Of a stretch of 64,000 bases of DNA, positions 23,562-32,823 are shown piece by piece (within the stretch, counting starts at the first letter, position 1; the number at the start of each line of letters is the position of its first letter). The notes under the pieces are model-generated. The model was given only the letters and a program-made list of their open reading frames with translations. It ran no database searches and had not been told where the DNA came from. Made by a program: the position numbers and the translations under genes. This DNA is from an uncultured Dehalococcoidia bacterium. GTDB taxonomy: Bacteria > Chloroflexota > Dehalococcoidia > Lucifugimonadales > UBA3495. The stretch lies in assembly GCA_958296445.1 (NCBI GenBank), contig OY282565.1, positions 3,805,570-3,869,569 of the forward strand. The letters are read 5' to 3'.

Positions 23562-24829
23562 ATAACACGCTCTCCGACAACGCTAAAGCCATTCTGCTAC
23601 TGACGGCGCCGCTGATTGTAGGCAAAGTTGGTAGGCCGGAGCAATTTTTGTCTCTGACCGAATACAACAGCTTGGTACGCCGGATAAAAGACGCCGGGTG
23701 CGAACCGGCTGATTTACTAAAACCCGGCTGGGAAGATATACTGTCGGGCACGGACGTTGGCCGGATTAAACAGTTGTTGGAGCGAGGACTTCTGCTAAGT
23801 CAAGTCATAGAACGTTGGCAATCTATGGCTATTTGGGTAATCAGCAGGGCGGATGCCGAGTACCCACGGCGGCTCAAAGAGCGACTCCGTGAGAAAAGCC
23901 CTCCGGTATTATATGGTTGCGGAAACCGAGACATTCTGGAAAGTGGCGGTCTCGCTGTAGTCGGCTCGCGCAATGCCAGTGATGAATTAACAAAATACGC
24001 CGAATATGTTGGTGACCTAGCCGCCATTTCGGGTTGCACCATCATATCTGGCGCAGCAAGAGGCATAGACCAAGCCGCAATGCACGGGGCATTGAGAGAA
24101 TGGGGAACCGTGGCTGGCGTACTAAGCAGCGACTTGGAGAAAGAGGCAGTGAATCGCTCAAATCGCGAGATGTTGATGGAGGACCATCTAGTTCTTGTTT
24201 CTCCCTATGACCCTAAAGCGCGCTTTAACGTAGGAAACGCCATGCAACGTAACAAGCTAATTTATGCGTTAGCCGACGTCGGGTTTGTGATAGATTCCAG
24301 TAACAACAAGGGAGGTACGTGGAACGGCGCAGTCGAACAACTGGACAAGTTGCGCTTAGTGCCAGTGTATATCCGTTCTAAAGGTGCCTTTAGTGCCGGG
24401 TTGCAGGGCCTACAGCGAAAGGGTGCACTTCCTTGGCCTAACCCTCAAACACCCAACGAGCTCCGTGAAGTACTGGACGGCAAACAACTGCCGCCAAAAA
24501 CTGATTCACCTAAACAGGAAACCCTTTTGCCAAACGGCAATGCTGTTATTGAACCCGGACAACTCGACACAGCAACCCAAATCGGGCCATCACTCTCATT
24601 CGTAGAACCGGCTGGTACGACTGAAATGTCCGCCGCCGACGCTCTATTCGCAGCGTTTGAAAAACTAATAGAAGACGTCGGTTCTCAAGTCAGTGAATCA
24701 TATGTGGCAGACCATCTCAAGATAGAGAAAAAACAGGCAACGGCCTGGCTAAAACGGCTGGTTGATGAGGGGAAGTACACCAGACAGGGACGCCCTGCCA
24801 AGTACATTCGAAACAACCGGATTTTCTAA
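23558..24829 (+). CDS. DprA-like (SLOG) protein of the RecQ-PRTase module
   Basis: 423 residues. An N-terminal helical region is followed by a DprA-type Rossmann domain with VVGSRNASDEL, TIISGAARGIDQAAM and NAMQRNKLIYALAD, the usual DprA landmarks. A variable linker leads to a C-terminal winged helix (SESYVADHLKIEKKQATAWL). DprA binds single-stranded DNA and loads RecA; in ShosTA the DprA-like partner is the antitoxin. It overlaps the upstream gene (ATGA), so the two are cotranslated. Composition is less GC-rich than neighbouring genes, which suits acquisition by transfer. Confidence 0.88.
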   Translation: MNNTLSDNAKAILLLTAPLIVGKVGRPEQFLSLTEYNSLVRRIKDAGCEPADLLKPGWEDILSGTDVGRIKQLLERGLLLSQVIERWQSMAIWVISRADAEYPRRLKERLREKSPPVLYGCGNRDILESGGLAVVGSRNASDELTKYAEYVGDLAAISGCTIISGAARGIDQAAMHGALREWGTVAGVLSSDLEKEAVNRSNREMLMEDHLVLVSPYDPKARFNVGNAMQRNKLIYALADVGFVIDSSNNKGGTWNGAVEQLDKLRLVPVYIRSKGAFSAGLQGLQRKGALPWPNPQTPNELREVLDGKQLPPKTDSPKQETLLPNGNAVIEPGQLDTATQIGPSLSFVEPAGTTEMSAADALFAAFEKLIEDVGSQVSESYVADHLKIEKKQATAWLKRLVDEGKYTRQGRPAKYIRNNRIF

Positions 24830-25034
24830 GCCTGTTGTACCCTCAATCTGCCGCTTTAGCCCCCCCGGTTGACGCCCACCCCCTCCATCCCCTAAACTAA
24901 GACTGGCACACCCTAACCCCAACGGCAAGCCGCCCCCGGGCCCCGGCGCAAACCCGCCGATGCCCGGCCAAAAACGGGCGCACCCGTAGGCAGCGGCAAG
25001 CCGAAAGCATAAGGCTAATGGAAGTATCAGGCTA

Positions 25035-27104
25035 ATGGTTGAACCAACTTTTCGCGGCGGCGACGTCGCCCTATTCATCGACTGGGAAAACTTCAAAATC
25101 AGCCTCGCCGCCGGCAACCGCGCCCCCAATCTCTCCTCCCTCAAGGAAGAGATCGCCGAGCAGGGCCGGATGGTCGTGGCAAAAGCCTACGCCGACTGGG
25201 TCACCCGCGCCCCCGAACTGCGCGGCGCCAGCCAGTTCATCAACGACCCACCATCCCTCTACGCCGCCGGCATCGAACCCGTCTTCGTACCCTCCCGCGT
25301 ACCCTCCCCCAACGCATCCTCCGCCAACGGAATGCGCACCTACCGCGTCAAAAACAGCGTCGACGTCAAAATGACCGCCGACTGCATCGAGTGCGCCCAT
25401 TCCTACCCCAACATCGCCACCTTCGTCCTCGTCTCCGGCGACTCCGACTTCCTCCACGTCGTCAACGCCCTCCGCACAATGGGCAAGCGCGTCGTCATCA
25501 TCGGCGTCTCCTGGAGCACCTCCCGCCGCTTGGCCGACCAAGTGGACGCCCTCCTCCTCTACGACAAAGACATAGACCCGCCCCCCGCCCCGGCCCAGCC
25601 CCAGCCCGCCGTGCTACCCCAGCACGCCACCCGCCGCGGCCCCCAAGACGCCGCCGCACCCGACACCGCCCCCGAACTCGCCCAAATCGTCCGCGCCATC
25701 GAAGAAATCATCCGCGACGAGCGAGCCGCCGGCGGCAACCCCCTCCTAACCTCCATCAAACAGCGCCTAATGCGCCGCTACCCCGGCTTCGACGAAAAAA
25801 AGCTCGGCTTCTCCGGCTTCAAAAAACTAATGGCCCGCGCCGCCGAAGACGGCAACATCAAGCTAATCCACGCCGGCCTAGTTGATTGGGCCATAATGGC
25901 CGACGAAGAAACCCCGGAAAGCGCCACCGAAGAAACCCCCTCCGGCGTCGCCGCCAAACCCAGCCGCCGCCGCGGCGGCCGCCGACGCCACTCCCAGCAC
26001 GGCGCCGAAACCCCGGACGCCGACACCGACGACGCAGACGACGACGCGCCGGAATCACCCGACGGCCAACCCGCCCTGCCCTACGCCGAATCCCCCGAAG
26101 AAACCGCCGCCACCGATTTCGACGCCCCCGACCCCGAATCACCCTGGACAACCCTAACCCCCGCCCGCGCCAACACAACCCCCAACGCCGGCGCAACCAC
26201 CCCGACCGACGGCGTAGGGGCAACCCTTGTGGTTGCCCATCCCGCCGGGGCCCATCCCGCCGGGGCTGCCCAACCCCCCGCGGCCGCCCATCCCGCCGAA
26301 AACCAACCCCCGGAAGACCCATTCGGCAACGACCCCGACCTAGCCGACGCCCTGCGCGACGCCCTAGCCGCCACCCCCCTGCCCACCGAACCGGAAGACA
26401 ACCAAACCCCCGAGCGCGTTTCCGACCTAATCGTAATGGCCCACACCCTAGAACACCGCCAAGGCGTAAGCCACGTAGCCTTCAACTTCCTAGTCGCCGA
26501 AATCTGCACCGCCCTAGAACAGGGCCTAGCCGCCGGCAACGCCGAAATCGCCCAACGCTGGAGCAACCTAGCCTCCCGCGACTACCTAAGCAAAATGCTG
26601 CGCGGCCTGTCCGACGGCGACTTCTTCCGCCGCTCCACCCACTCCTGGCGCGACGAAGCCAGCGGCCGCCGCCGCCAGCGCCGCACCTTCAACCTAAACC
26701 GCGAAAACCAACTGGTAAGCCGGATGCTAACCGCCCGCCTAGGCCCCGCCGCCATAGGCCAACCCCCCAACGAACCCACCAGCGGCCTACCGGCCGACGA
26801 ACCCGACGACGTCCCGGCCACCGTCGCAGACGCCGCCGCCGCCATAGAGCCGCCCGCCAACTACCCAACAAACTACGCCCAACCGCAACCCCAGCCCGCC
26901 ACCGCAGGCCCGGACACCGTGCCGCAGCCCGGTGCAGAAACCCCGGACGCCGCGCCCACCGCGCCGCCCGAAGACTCCGGCGAACCCCAACCACTCCCGG
27001 ACGAACCCCAACCCCCCCTAGACGACCTGCCCGACGAGTTCGACGAACCCCAACCCCGAACCGTCCGCCGCCGCCCCTTCACCAGCCGCCTGCTACGCAG
27101 CTAA
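25035..27104 (+). CDS. NYN-domain putative RNase with LOTUS/OST-HTH domain
   Basis: 689 residues. The first 180 form a NYN (PIN-like, DUF88) nuclease: ALFIDWENFK, VDVKMTADCIECAH, FVLVSGDSDFLHVVNALRTM and VVIIGVSWSTSRRLADQVD, with the three Asp positions of the metal site. About residues 205-290 (QIVRAIEEIIRDERAAGG ... GFSGFKKLMARAAED) fit a LOTUS/OST-HTH RNA-binding domain. A second helical domain (VMAHTLEHRQGVSHVAFNFL) lies near residue 470. The rest is Ala/Pro/Glu-rich and probably disordered, and includes an in-frame palindromic repeat. Likely a regulatory RNase; target unknown. Confidence 0.8.
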   Translation: MVEPTFRGGDVALFIDWENFKISLAAGNRAPNLSSLKEEIAEQGRMVVAKAYADWVTRAPELRGASQFINDPPSLYAAGIEPVFVPSRVPSPNASSANGMRTYRVKNSVDVKMTADCIECAHSYPNIATFVLVSGDSDFLHVVNALRTMGKRVVIIGVSWSTSRRLADQVDALLLYDKDIDPPPAPAQPQPAVLPQHATRRGPQDAAAPDTAPELAQIVRAIEEIIRDERAAGGNPLLTSIKQRLMRRYPGFDEKKLGFSGFKKLMARAAEDGNIKLIHAGLVDWAIMADEETPESATEETPSGVAAKPSRRRGGRRRHSQHGAETPDADTDDADDDAPESPDGQPALPYAESPEETAATDFDAPDPESPWTTLTPARANTTPNAGATTPTDGVGATLVVAHPAGAHPAGAAQPPAAAHPAENQPPEDPFGNDPDLADALRDALAATPLPTEPEDNQTPERVSDLIVMAHTLEHRQGVSHVAFNFLVAEICTALEQGLAAGNAEIAQRWSNLASRDYLSKMLRGLSDGDFFRRSTHSWRDEASGRRRQRRTFNLNRENQLVSRMLTARLGPAAIGQPPNEPTSGLPADEPDDVPATVADAAAAIEPPANYPTNYAQPQPQPATAGPDTVPQPGAETPDAAPTAPPEDSGEPQPLPDEPQPPLDDLPDEFDEPQPRTVRRRPFTSRLLRS

Positions 27105-27168
27105 CCGGCTCACGCCGGGACGGGTCGCACCCGCCCCGGCGTCCCCTGATCCCTTATAGTAGGCAATC

Positions 27169-27915
27169 ATGCGCAGAAAAAGATTCTTAATCGGGGCAGC
27201 ATTACTGCTGCTCCTCATCAGCGCCGCAACAATCTCCGGCCTATTATCCGCCCAAAACTCAAACTTCATTTCCAATTTCCGCGAACTAATCAAAGTCAAA
27301 TCGGGAGACGATACCGTTGTAGCGACGGTCAACGGGATTAAATTCACGAAACGGGAAGTAAGATTAGGGGCTGATATTATCACATCCGTTGATCCAACCA
27401 TCAGCCAAGACGACGCAGTAAGACAGTCCATCCTCCACAAAGTAGACCAGCACCTGACCCTATCCGAAGTTAAGCGGCGCGGCTTAATGCCAACCATAGC
27501 CGAAGCCAGAGAATTGATGCAAGCTCAAAAAGAACTCTGCATGGGGCCTCTAGGCGCAGAATGCAGAGAATTTATAAAAGAAATAGGTTTCAGCACCGAA
27601 GACATCTGGGAACAATCAATCCCAGGATACCAAGAAGACTTGGGAAGAATGCGCCTAATGGAAATACTGCATACCGAATGGCAAAAAAGGGTTGACCAAG
27701 GTCTGATTCCCGCCGAAGAAGATCACATCGTAACCCTCAAGATTCTCGGCAATCTACGAAACAACGCCCAAATCGTATGGAAAGATGACCGGCTGAAGAC
27801 CCTGTTTGAAGAAGCTCAGACCACCAGAACCAACGAGCTCTATCCAACGGCGGAGCCGGTGTCGCCAGGCACCCCCGACGACACCACCAACCCCGTTGGA
27901 AACGCCACCAAATAA
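27169..27915 (+). CDS. Membrane-anchored SurA-N-like protein without PPIase domain
   Basis: 248 residues. The N-terminal RRKRFLIGAALLLLLISAAT is a signal anchor. VVATVNGIKFTKREVRLGAD is the characteristic first segment of SurA/PrsA-type chaperones, followed by a helical domain (VRQSILHKVDQHLTLSEVKRR and KELCMGPLGAECREFIKEIG). No parvulin domain follows; the protein ends in a Pro/Thr-rich tail. Probably an extracytoplasmic chaperone-like protein. It lies 64 bases after the NYN gene, on the same strand. Confidence 0.65.
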   Translation: MRRKRFLIGAALLLLLISAATISGLLSAQNSNFISNFRELIKVKSGDDTVVATVNGIKFTKREVRLGADIITSVDPTISQDDAVRQSILHKVDQHLTLSEVKRRGLMPTIAEARELMQAQKELCMGPLGAECREFIKEIGFSTEDIWEQSIPGYQEDLGRMRLMEILHTEWQKRVDQGLIPAEEDHIVTLKILGNLRNNAQIVWKDDRLKTLFEEAQTTRTNELYPTAEPVSPGTPDDTTNPVGNATK

Positions 27916-27984
27916 CCCGTGCGCCCCAACGCCCACACCACGCCGCCGCCTCATCCGCCGCGCAGAGACGTACAGGTATCAGCA

Positions 27985-29139
27985 ATGGCTAATCACAACC
28001 GAGCCTTTATCAACCCCCAAATACTCACGTGGGCCAGAAAGCGCCTGTTCCCCACTGTCGAAGCAGCCTCCGGGCCGCTCAAAGTCCCGGCTGAACGATT
28101 GGAAAAATGGGAACGCGGCGAATCCTGCCCAACCTTCACCCAAGCCCGGCGAATGGCCGCCCGGCTACGAATCCCCTTCGGCTACCTCTACCTGAGCAGC
28201 CCGCCCCCCGAAGCCCCCCTTCCTCTGCCCGACTTCCGCTTCAACCCCGGCGCCCAGCCCAGCATAGACTTGACAGAAGTAATCCACGACGCCCAACGCA
28301 AGCAAGAATGGTATCGCGAGGAAATGCTATATGACGAAAGACCCCCGCTGCCCTTTGTGGGCCGTTTCAGCATTTTCGATTCGCCCTCGAAAATAGCGAC
28401 AGACATATCCGATACCATAGGCGTCAACGATATATCACTATGGGATTCATCCTCTTGGAGCGCGTTCCTAACCGAGCTTGTCAACCGTACTGAAGATTGC
28501 GGCATTCTGGTATTGCGCTCTGGCGTAGCCGAAAATAACAACCGGCGAACCCTGAGCGTTGCTGAATTCAGAGGGTTTGCTCTGGTGGATCCTTGCGCCC
28601 CGATGATTTTCATTAACGCGCGAGATTCCAAAACCGCCCAAATTTTTACCTTAGCCCACGAATTAGCCCATATCTGGGTTAATAAATCCGGGATTTCTAA
28701 CCCGGACTTTCGCCTGAACTCCAACGAGCAGGCCAACCAAGTGGAAAGGCTGTGCTACAGCACTGCTTCTGAACTTCTGTTGCAAAAAGAAGGTTCGCTT
28801 TGGAGCTGGGTGAATTTGGAAATGGAAAATGGGGCATCCGGTGAATTTCCGCCCGGTTTTAACACCGAATCCAATACTACGCCGCGGCAGACTTTACATA
28901 TTCGCAACGATATTCACTGGAAGCAATCCAACTTCAAGGTTGCCAGGCGCCTCAGTAACGGAAAGGAGAACAGGACTTACAACACAATCATATCCCGCAA
29001 CAGCAGGCGATTCACATCAACAATTATCACGGCAGTGCTGGAAGAGCGAATCGGCTGGATTGATACGGCCCGATTGCTGAACATCAAGGGCCGTACTATA
29101 GAACCATTGGCCGAATATCTGCTGGGGGGCAATTCATAA
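27985..29139 (+). CDS. XRE-type HTH and ImmA/IrrE metallopeptidase
   Basis: 384 residues; the start at 27985 (MANHNRAFINPQILTWARKR) aligns with the family. Residues 1-60 are a helix-turn-helix, and later come FTLAHELAHIWVNKSG (HExxH zinc site) and QVERLCYSTASELLLQ (third-ligand region). Members cleave or inactivate regulators, as ImmA does to ImmR. The gene is followed after one base by a DUF4411 gene, a recurrent pairing that behaves as a type II toxin-antitoxin-like unit with this protein as the controlling partner. The HTH-zincin order is complete and intact. Confidence 0.88.
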   Translation: MANHNRAFINPQILTWARKRLFPTVEAASGPLKVPAERLEKWERGESCPTFTQARRMAARLRIPFGYLYLSSPPPEAPLPLPDFRFNPGAQPSIDLTEVIHDAQRKQEWYREEMLYDERPPLPFVGRFSIFDSPSKIATDISDTIGVNDISLWDSSSWSAFLTELVNRTEDCGILVLRSGVAENNNRRTLSVAEFRGFALVDPCAPMIFINARDSKTAQIFTLAHELAHIWVNKSGISNPDFRLNSNEQANQVERLCYSTASELLLQKEGSLWSWVNLEMENGASGEFPPGFNTESNTTPRQTLHIRNDIHWKQSNFKVARRLSNGKENRTYNTIISRNSRRFTSTIITAVLEERIGWIDTARLLNIKGRTIEPLAEYLLGGNS

Positions 29140-29140
29140 T

Positions 29141-29659
29141 ATGCCTGATTTTTGGATTGACTCCAATGTGTACATAACCTCTTGCAAAGGGATACTGGCA
29201 TTTGATCTAGCTTCCCGATTCTGGGGTCATTTAGATCGTCTTGGCTACGCCGGACGCATTTCCAGCCCTATCGAAGTGTATAACGAATTACATGATCATT
29301 TTACAAACGCAGACCCACTTATCGTATGGATTAGAGGCCGTCAAGGAACGCATTTCACGGGTACAAACAATGCGGTACTTCAACAACAGGAATTGATTGC
29401 GGGTTACGTGAATAACAGGTATTCAGAAGCGCGAGCCAATGACTTTCTGTCTAGGGCAGATTCTTGGCTGATTGCCCACGCCCTCACATCGGGCAGACGC
29501 ATAGTAACCAACGAAAAAAGAGCAAACGAGCCCGGGCCTAACCGGAATACCGGGCTGATAGACACTAGGGTAAAAATTCCAAACGTAGCCCAACATTTCG
29601 GAGTACAAATTTTTTCGTTGCAGGCAATGCTGAGGGCATTGGGCATAAACGACCTGTAG
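29141..29659 (+). CDS. DUF4411 PIN-like protein
   Basis: 172 residues starting MPDFWIDSNVYITSCKGILA. DUF4411 proteins have a PIN-like fold: an early Asp (WIDSNVYI), a Glu in SSPIEVYNELHDHF, and an Asp in FLSRADSWLIAHAL, followed by RIVTNEKR. Probable RNase toxin, controlled by the upstream HTH-ImmA protein. The stop of one and start of the other are one base apart. Confidence 0.85.
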   Translation: MPDFWIDSNVYITSCKGILAFDLASRFWGHLDRLGYAGRISSPIEVYNELHDHFTNADPLIVWIRGRQGTHFTGTNNAVLQQQELIAGYVNNRYSEARANDFLSRADSWLIAHALTSGRRIVTNEKRANEPGPNRNTGLIDTRVKIPNVAQHFGVQIFSLQAMLRALGINDL

Positions 29660-29713
29660 CTGCCTAGCAGGGGCGCGTCATCGTGCGCCCCCGCCCTGTT
29701 GTTCCCACCCCGC

Positions 29714-30964
29714 TCAGAAATCCAGTATCAGCGTCGACCACCCAAAATCCCGCGCCCCCAAACCCTCCGCAGTATAAGGATGGTAGTATTCCCGGAACCC
29801 CGACCTGGCAATGCACTCCCTGCTCTTCTCCACCAGCGGCTCGCTCAACTCCGGGTAGCCGTGCCCCCGCAGCGAATGCGACAGAAAATAGTTAGTGTTG
29901 ATCCACGACGGCCCCCGCCAGATGAACCCCCCCGGGTTCCCCGGCATAAACTTGGGATCCGACGCCGGCACCGACGGCAACGGATACGGCGTCCAGAAAT
30001 GCTCCGGCGGACGCACCCAGCTCTCCACCAGCCGCTCCACAATAGGCCGGGGCAAATCGTGCAGTATCAGCGGCATCAGCGAACTGATAGTCACCGTTTT
30101 AAGCGGCCTTTCCTCCACCCCGGCCAAATCGAAAAAGGCCCCCGCCTCCTCGTCCCAGCACTTCTCCACCAGCGCATTCAGCGTCCTGTCCGCCTCCCGG
30201 TTGAACTCGGCGGCCTCCGGCGAATCCCCCAGCAACCGGGCCAACGAGCGCTGGCTGAAAGCGTAAATCGAATTGACCAGCACATCCTCCACATGAAACA
30301 CGTCAGCGGCCAAAACCGCATGGTCGTCCTGCCGCAAAGGCTCATAAGCGGCATACACCTTCCGTAGCGCCGCGATGAAACCCCGGTTGCTCAACTCCTC
30401 CAGCCCCAGAATTTCGTCATACTTAGGCGAGCAGTCGGTGCCGGCCTCCTCCGGCTGAATCACCGCAATCAACCCGTCCCCGTCCGGGTCGCGGGCCTCC
30501 CGCAGATAGCGGTAATAGGCAGTGAGAACCGGCAAAGCCTCCTCCCGGAACGCCTCATCCCCGGTAGTGCGGTACACCCGCTCCACCGCGTAGGCGATAA
30601 TCGGAGGCTGAATAGTCGCGCTATAGTGCGGTTCAGTCATCCCCACAATGTTACGACTCAGAAAATCGGGCTGCTTCTCCATCTCCCAAAAAATAATATG
30701 CGGAATAAACCCGCTGGGTTGCGCCCCGCTCATCAGCGACCGCATTTCGGCCTTGGCCTGCTCCGCATCCAAATGCAACAACGCAATCGTGTGAAAGCAC
30801 GAATCCCAAAACCACTGAAAAGGATACCCGGTCAGCGACGGGCAAACAAAGCTGTATTCCCGCCCATTCCAGTCCGCCACCCCCTGCCGCAGATTGGACA
30901 AAAGAATCCGCCGCGCCCCTTCCCTTATCTCGTCCATATCATAGTTTGGCGTCGCTTGTGTCAT
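29714..30964 (-). CDS. GH63-like glycoside hydrolase (mannosylglycerate hydrolase type)
   Basis: 416 residues with an (alpha/alpha)6-barrel signature: YPFQWFWDSCFHTIALLHLD near the N-terminus, KYDEILGLEELSNRGFIAAL in the middle, GGFIWRGPSWINTNYFLSHS and REYYHPYTAEGLGARDFGWS near the C-terminus. These match the GH63/GH37-like clan, and especially short bacterial enzymes that hydrolyse mannosylglycerate or glucosylglycerate. The acidic catalytic residues probably lie in WFWDSCFH and YTAEG. No signal peptide, so it is cytoplasmic. An osmolyte-recycling role is inference. Confidence 0.7.
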   Translation of the reverse strand: MTQATPNYDMDEIREGARRILLSNLRQGVADWNGREYSFVCPSLTGYPFQWFWDSCFHTIALLHLDAEQAKAEMRSLMSGAQPSGFIPHIIFWEMEKQPDFLSRNIVGMTEPHYSATIQPPIIAYAVERVYRTTGDEAFREEALPVLTAYYRYLREARDPDGDGLIAVIQPEEAGTDCSPKYDEILGLEELSNRGFIAALRKVYAAYEPLRQDDHAVLAADVFHVEDVLVNSIYAFSQRSLARLLGDSPEAAEFNREADRTLNALVEKCWDEEAGAFFDLAGVEERPLKTVTISSLMPLILHDLPRPIVERLVESWVRPPEHFWTPYPLPSVPASDPKFMPGNPGGFIWRGPSWINTNYFLSHSLRGHGYPELSEPLVEKSRECIARSGFREYYHPYTAEGLGARDFGWSTLILDF

Positions 30965-31012
30965 CCCCGTAACCTCCCGTACTCTGAGCTTGCCGAAATG
31001 CCAGGCAAACCC

Positions 31013-31348
31013 TTACAAAGTCCAGTCCTCTATCACAATACCCTGAAAATCGGCAGAACGATCCCGGACGTCAGCGTAAATCTCTTCTACGTTAAGCTCC
31101 TCCAATTCTTCCGCCGTATACTTGCTCCTGAATTCCTGAACTGCATCCCAAAAATCCCTTTCCGGGTGTTTCCACGCCCCCGCATCTTCGGCCTTCAGTC
31201 GGCAGTATTCGTAATAAGCCACTATAGGCATCACAACCGCCACCGCCCGCCCCTTTTCCCCCATCAACGCCACCGCGCCGCCCCTCTCCACTTCCTCAAC
31301 GATGCGCGGCAGCTCCACCATAGCTTCCGAAACCTCATATTCCTTCAT
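31013..31348 (-). CDS. Phd/YefM-type antitoxin, apparently orphan
   Basis: 111 residues starting MKEYEVSEAMVELPRIVEEV. The N-terminal half is the Phd/YefM DNA-binding fold with VALMGEKGRAVAVVMPIVAY. The longer C-terminal half (ERDFWDAVQEFRSKYTAEEL) is helical. No toxin gene follows; the next gene downstream is the glycoside hydrolase. It may act as a free regulator or be a remnant. Confidence 0.7.
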   Translation of the reverse strand: MKEYEVSEAMVELPRIVEEVERGGAVALMGEKGRAVAVVMPIVAYYEYCRLKAEDAGAWKHPERDFWDAVQEFRSKYTAEELEELNVEEIYADVRDRSADFQGIVIEDWTL

Positions 31349-31368
31349 TCAGCCCTCCATTTCAACGC

Positions 31369-31560
31369 GCTACCCCACTATACAACAAAAATTCTCGGCG
31401 CCCTCTGCGCTCCCGGCGTTAAAAACCCACTACCCCACCATACAACAAAATCCTCGGCGCCCTCTGCGCCCTCGGCGTTAAAAAACCCGCTACCCTACCA
31501 TACAACAAAACCCTCGGCACCCTCGGCGCCCTCTGCGCTCTCGGCGTTAAAAACCCGCTA
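31369..31560. repeat. Tandem ~60-68 bp repeat, three copies
   Basis: Three direct copies of a unit running CTACCCCACCATACAACAAA, then CTCGGCGCCCTCTGCGCCCTCGGCG, then TTAAAAACCCG. The third copy has an extra CTCGGCACC block. The CTCTGCGCCCTC part also occurs at 20505-20545. It fills the gap between the glycosyltransferase stop and the antitoxin gene. Confidence 0.85.
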
Positions 31561-32823
31561 CCCCCCCCGATAAACCTCCAAATACTTCTCCGACACCGCC
31601 GGCCAAGTAAACTCCGCCAGCGCGTACTCCCGCGCCTCCGCCCCCAGCCGCCGACGCGCCAAATCATCGTTGACCAGCTCCGCCAGCCCCTCCGCCGCCG
31701 CCTGGCGGTCAAAGCGCGGCGTGATTACCGCCCCCCGATGCAACAGCTCCCTATTCGACCCCACATCGTGCGACAGCACCGGCGCCCCGTAGGCCATAGC
31801 CTCGAAAAACACCAGCCCAAATGCCTCATAATGCGAAAACAGCACAAACAAATTCGCCCTGGCGTACCACCGGGTCAACTCCCCGTCCGAAACCTCCCCG
31901 GTTATCAGCACCTCATCCTGCAACCTATGCTCCGCCACATACGCCCGGATCGCCGCAGCGTCCCCCTCGTCGCGCCCCACCAGCACCAGCCGCGTCGGCT
32001 TGTTAAAATTCGCCCGCGCCCGCCGGTAAACATCCAGCAGCCACAACTGCCCCTTATGCCGCCCCAGCCGTCCCACGCACAAAATCGTCACCAGCCCGCT
32101 GCTATGCCCGTTCCGCGAAAGCGGCAGGCTCGGCGAATGCGGCGTCCCCACATCCGTATACTCCGCCCCCACCGACTCCAGCGCCGCCGAATCCCACGCC
32201 GCCGGGTCCGGCAACGCCGCGCCCCAGCCGATAACGCTCAGCTTGCCCCCCGGCGCCCGGTACACCCTACTCAACCCCTCCGCCTCCTGCTCCGTAAGCG
32301 CCACAATACTATCCACCCCCCGGCACAAAACCGCGTTCACTGGCGCCAGCCACCAGCGCGACACCGGCAGCGTATGAAACGACGGCGTAAACACAAACCG
32401 CGCCCGCCGGCGCCCCCCCCTTTCCCCCCTCCCCAACGACGGCGCCAGCAACCGCGCCCAGTAATGCCCCCAAAACCAGCCGTCCCCCACAAAATGAATC
32501 ACATTAGGCCGGAACTCGTCCAAATACTGCCGCACCCGCCGCGGCGAAAACCACACCAGCGGCACCGAATACAGCGGCGGCGACCAGCGCGGAAACCCCG
32601 GCAGCCGGTACACCATCACCCCCCCGTCCATCCTTTCCCTATCCGGCCAAGACGGCTCCGCCACCCGCGGAAACGAATACTTAGTCGTAAGCACCCCCAC
32701 CGCCTCCACCTCCGGCGACCGCTGCATCTGCCGAGACAGCTCCTCAATGGCGCGTTCAATCCCGCCCAAGTAAGGGCGAAAATAAGGCGTCAGATACATC
32801 ACCCGCAACCCCGCGCTAACCAC
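31558..32823 (-). CDS. GT4-family glycosyltransferase
   Basis: About 421 residues, GT-B fold. The N-terminal part MYLTPYFRPYLGGIERAIEE is the usual Gly-rich start; the C-terminal part has VGRLGRHKGQLWLLDVYRRA (donor-binding) and EAFGLVFFEAMAYGAPVLSH, the EX7E motif of GT4 enzymes. It transfers a sugar from a nucleotide donor, probably to a lipid or glycan. A GTG at 32823 with GGAGG upstream is the likely start and overlaps the purL stop by eight bases; an ATG eight codons later is the alternative. Confidence 0.88.
   Translation of the reverse strand: MVSAGLRVMYLTPYFRPYLGGIERAIEELSRQMQRSPEVEAVGVLTTKYSFPRVAEPSWPDRERMDGGVMVYRLPGFPRWSPPLYSVPLVWFSPRRVRQYLDEFRPNVIHFVGDGWFWGHYWARLLAPSLGRGERGGRRRARFVFTPSFHTLPVSRWWLAPVNAVLCRGVDSIVALTEQEAEGLSRVYRAPGGKLSVIGWGAALPDPAAWDSAALESVGAEYTDVGTPHSPSLPLSRNGHSSGLVTILCVGRLGRHKGQLWLLDVYRRARANFNKPTRLVLVGRDEGDAAAIRAYVAEHRLQDEVLITGEVSDGELTRWYARANLFVLFSHYEAFGLVFFEAMAYGAPVLSHDVGSNRELLHRGAVITPRFDRQAAAEGLAELVNDDLARRRLGAEAREYALAEFTWPAVSEKYLEVYRGG

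Noticed and set aside
25886..27190. 434-codon open frame overlapping the NYN-LOTUS gene
   Set aside because: Alternative frame of a GC-rich coding region, almost entirely Arg/Pro; no start signal.
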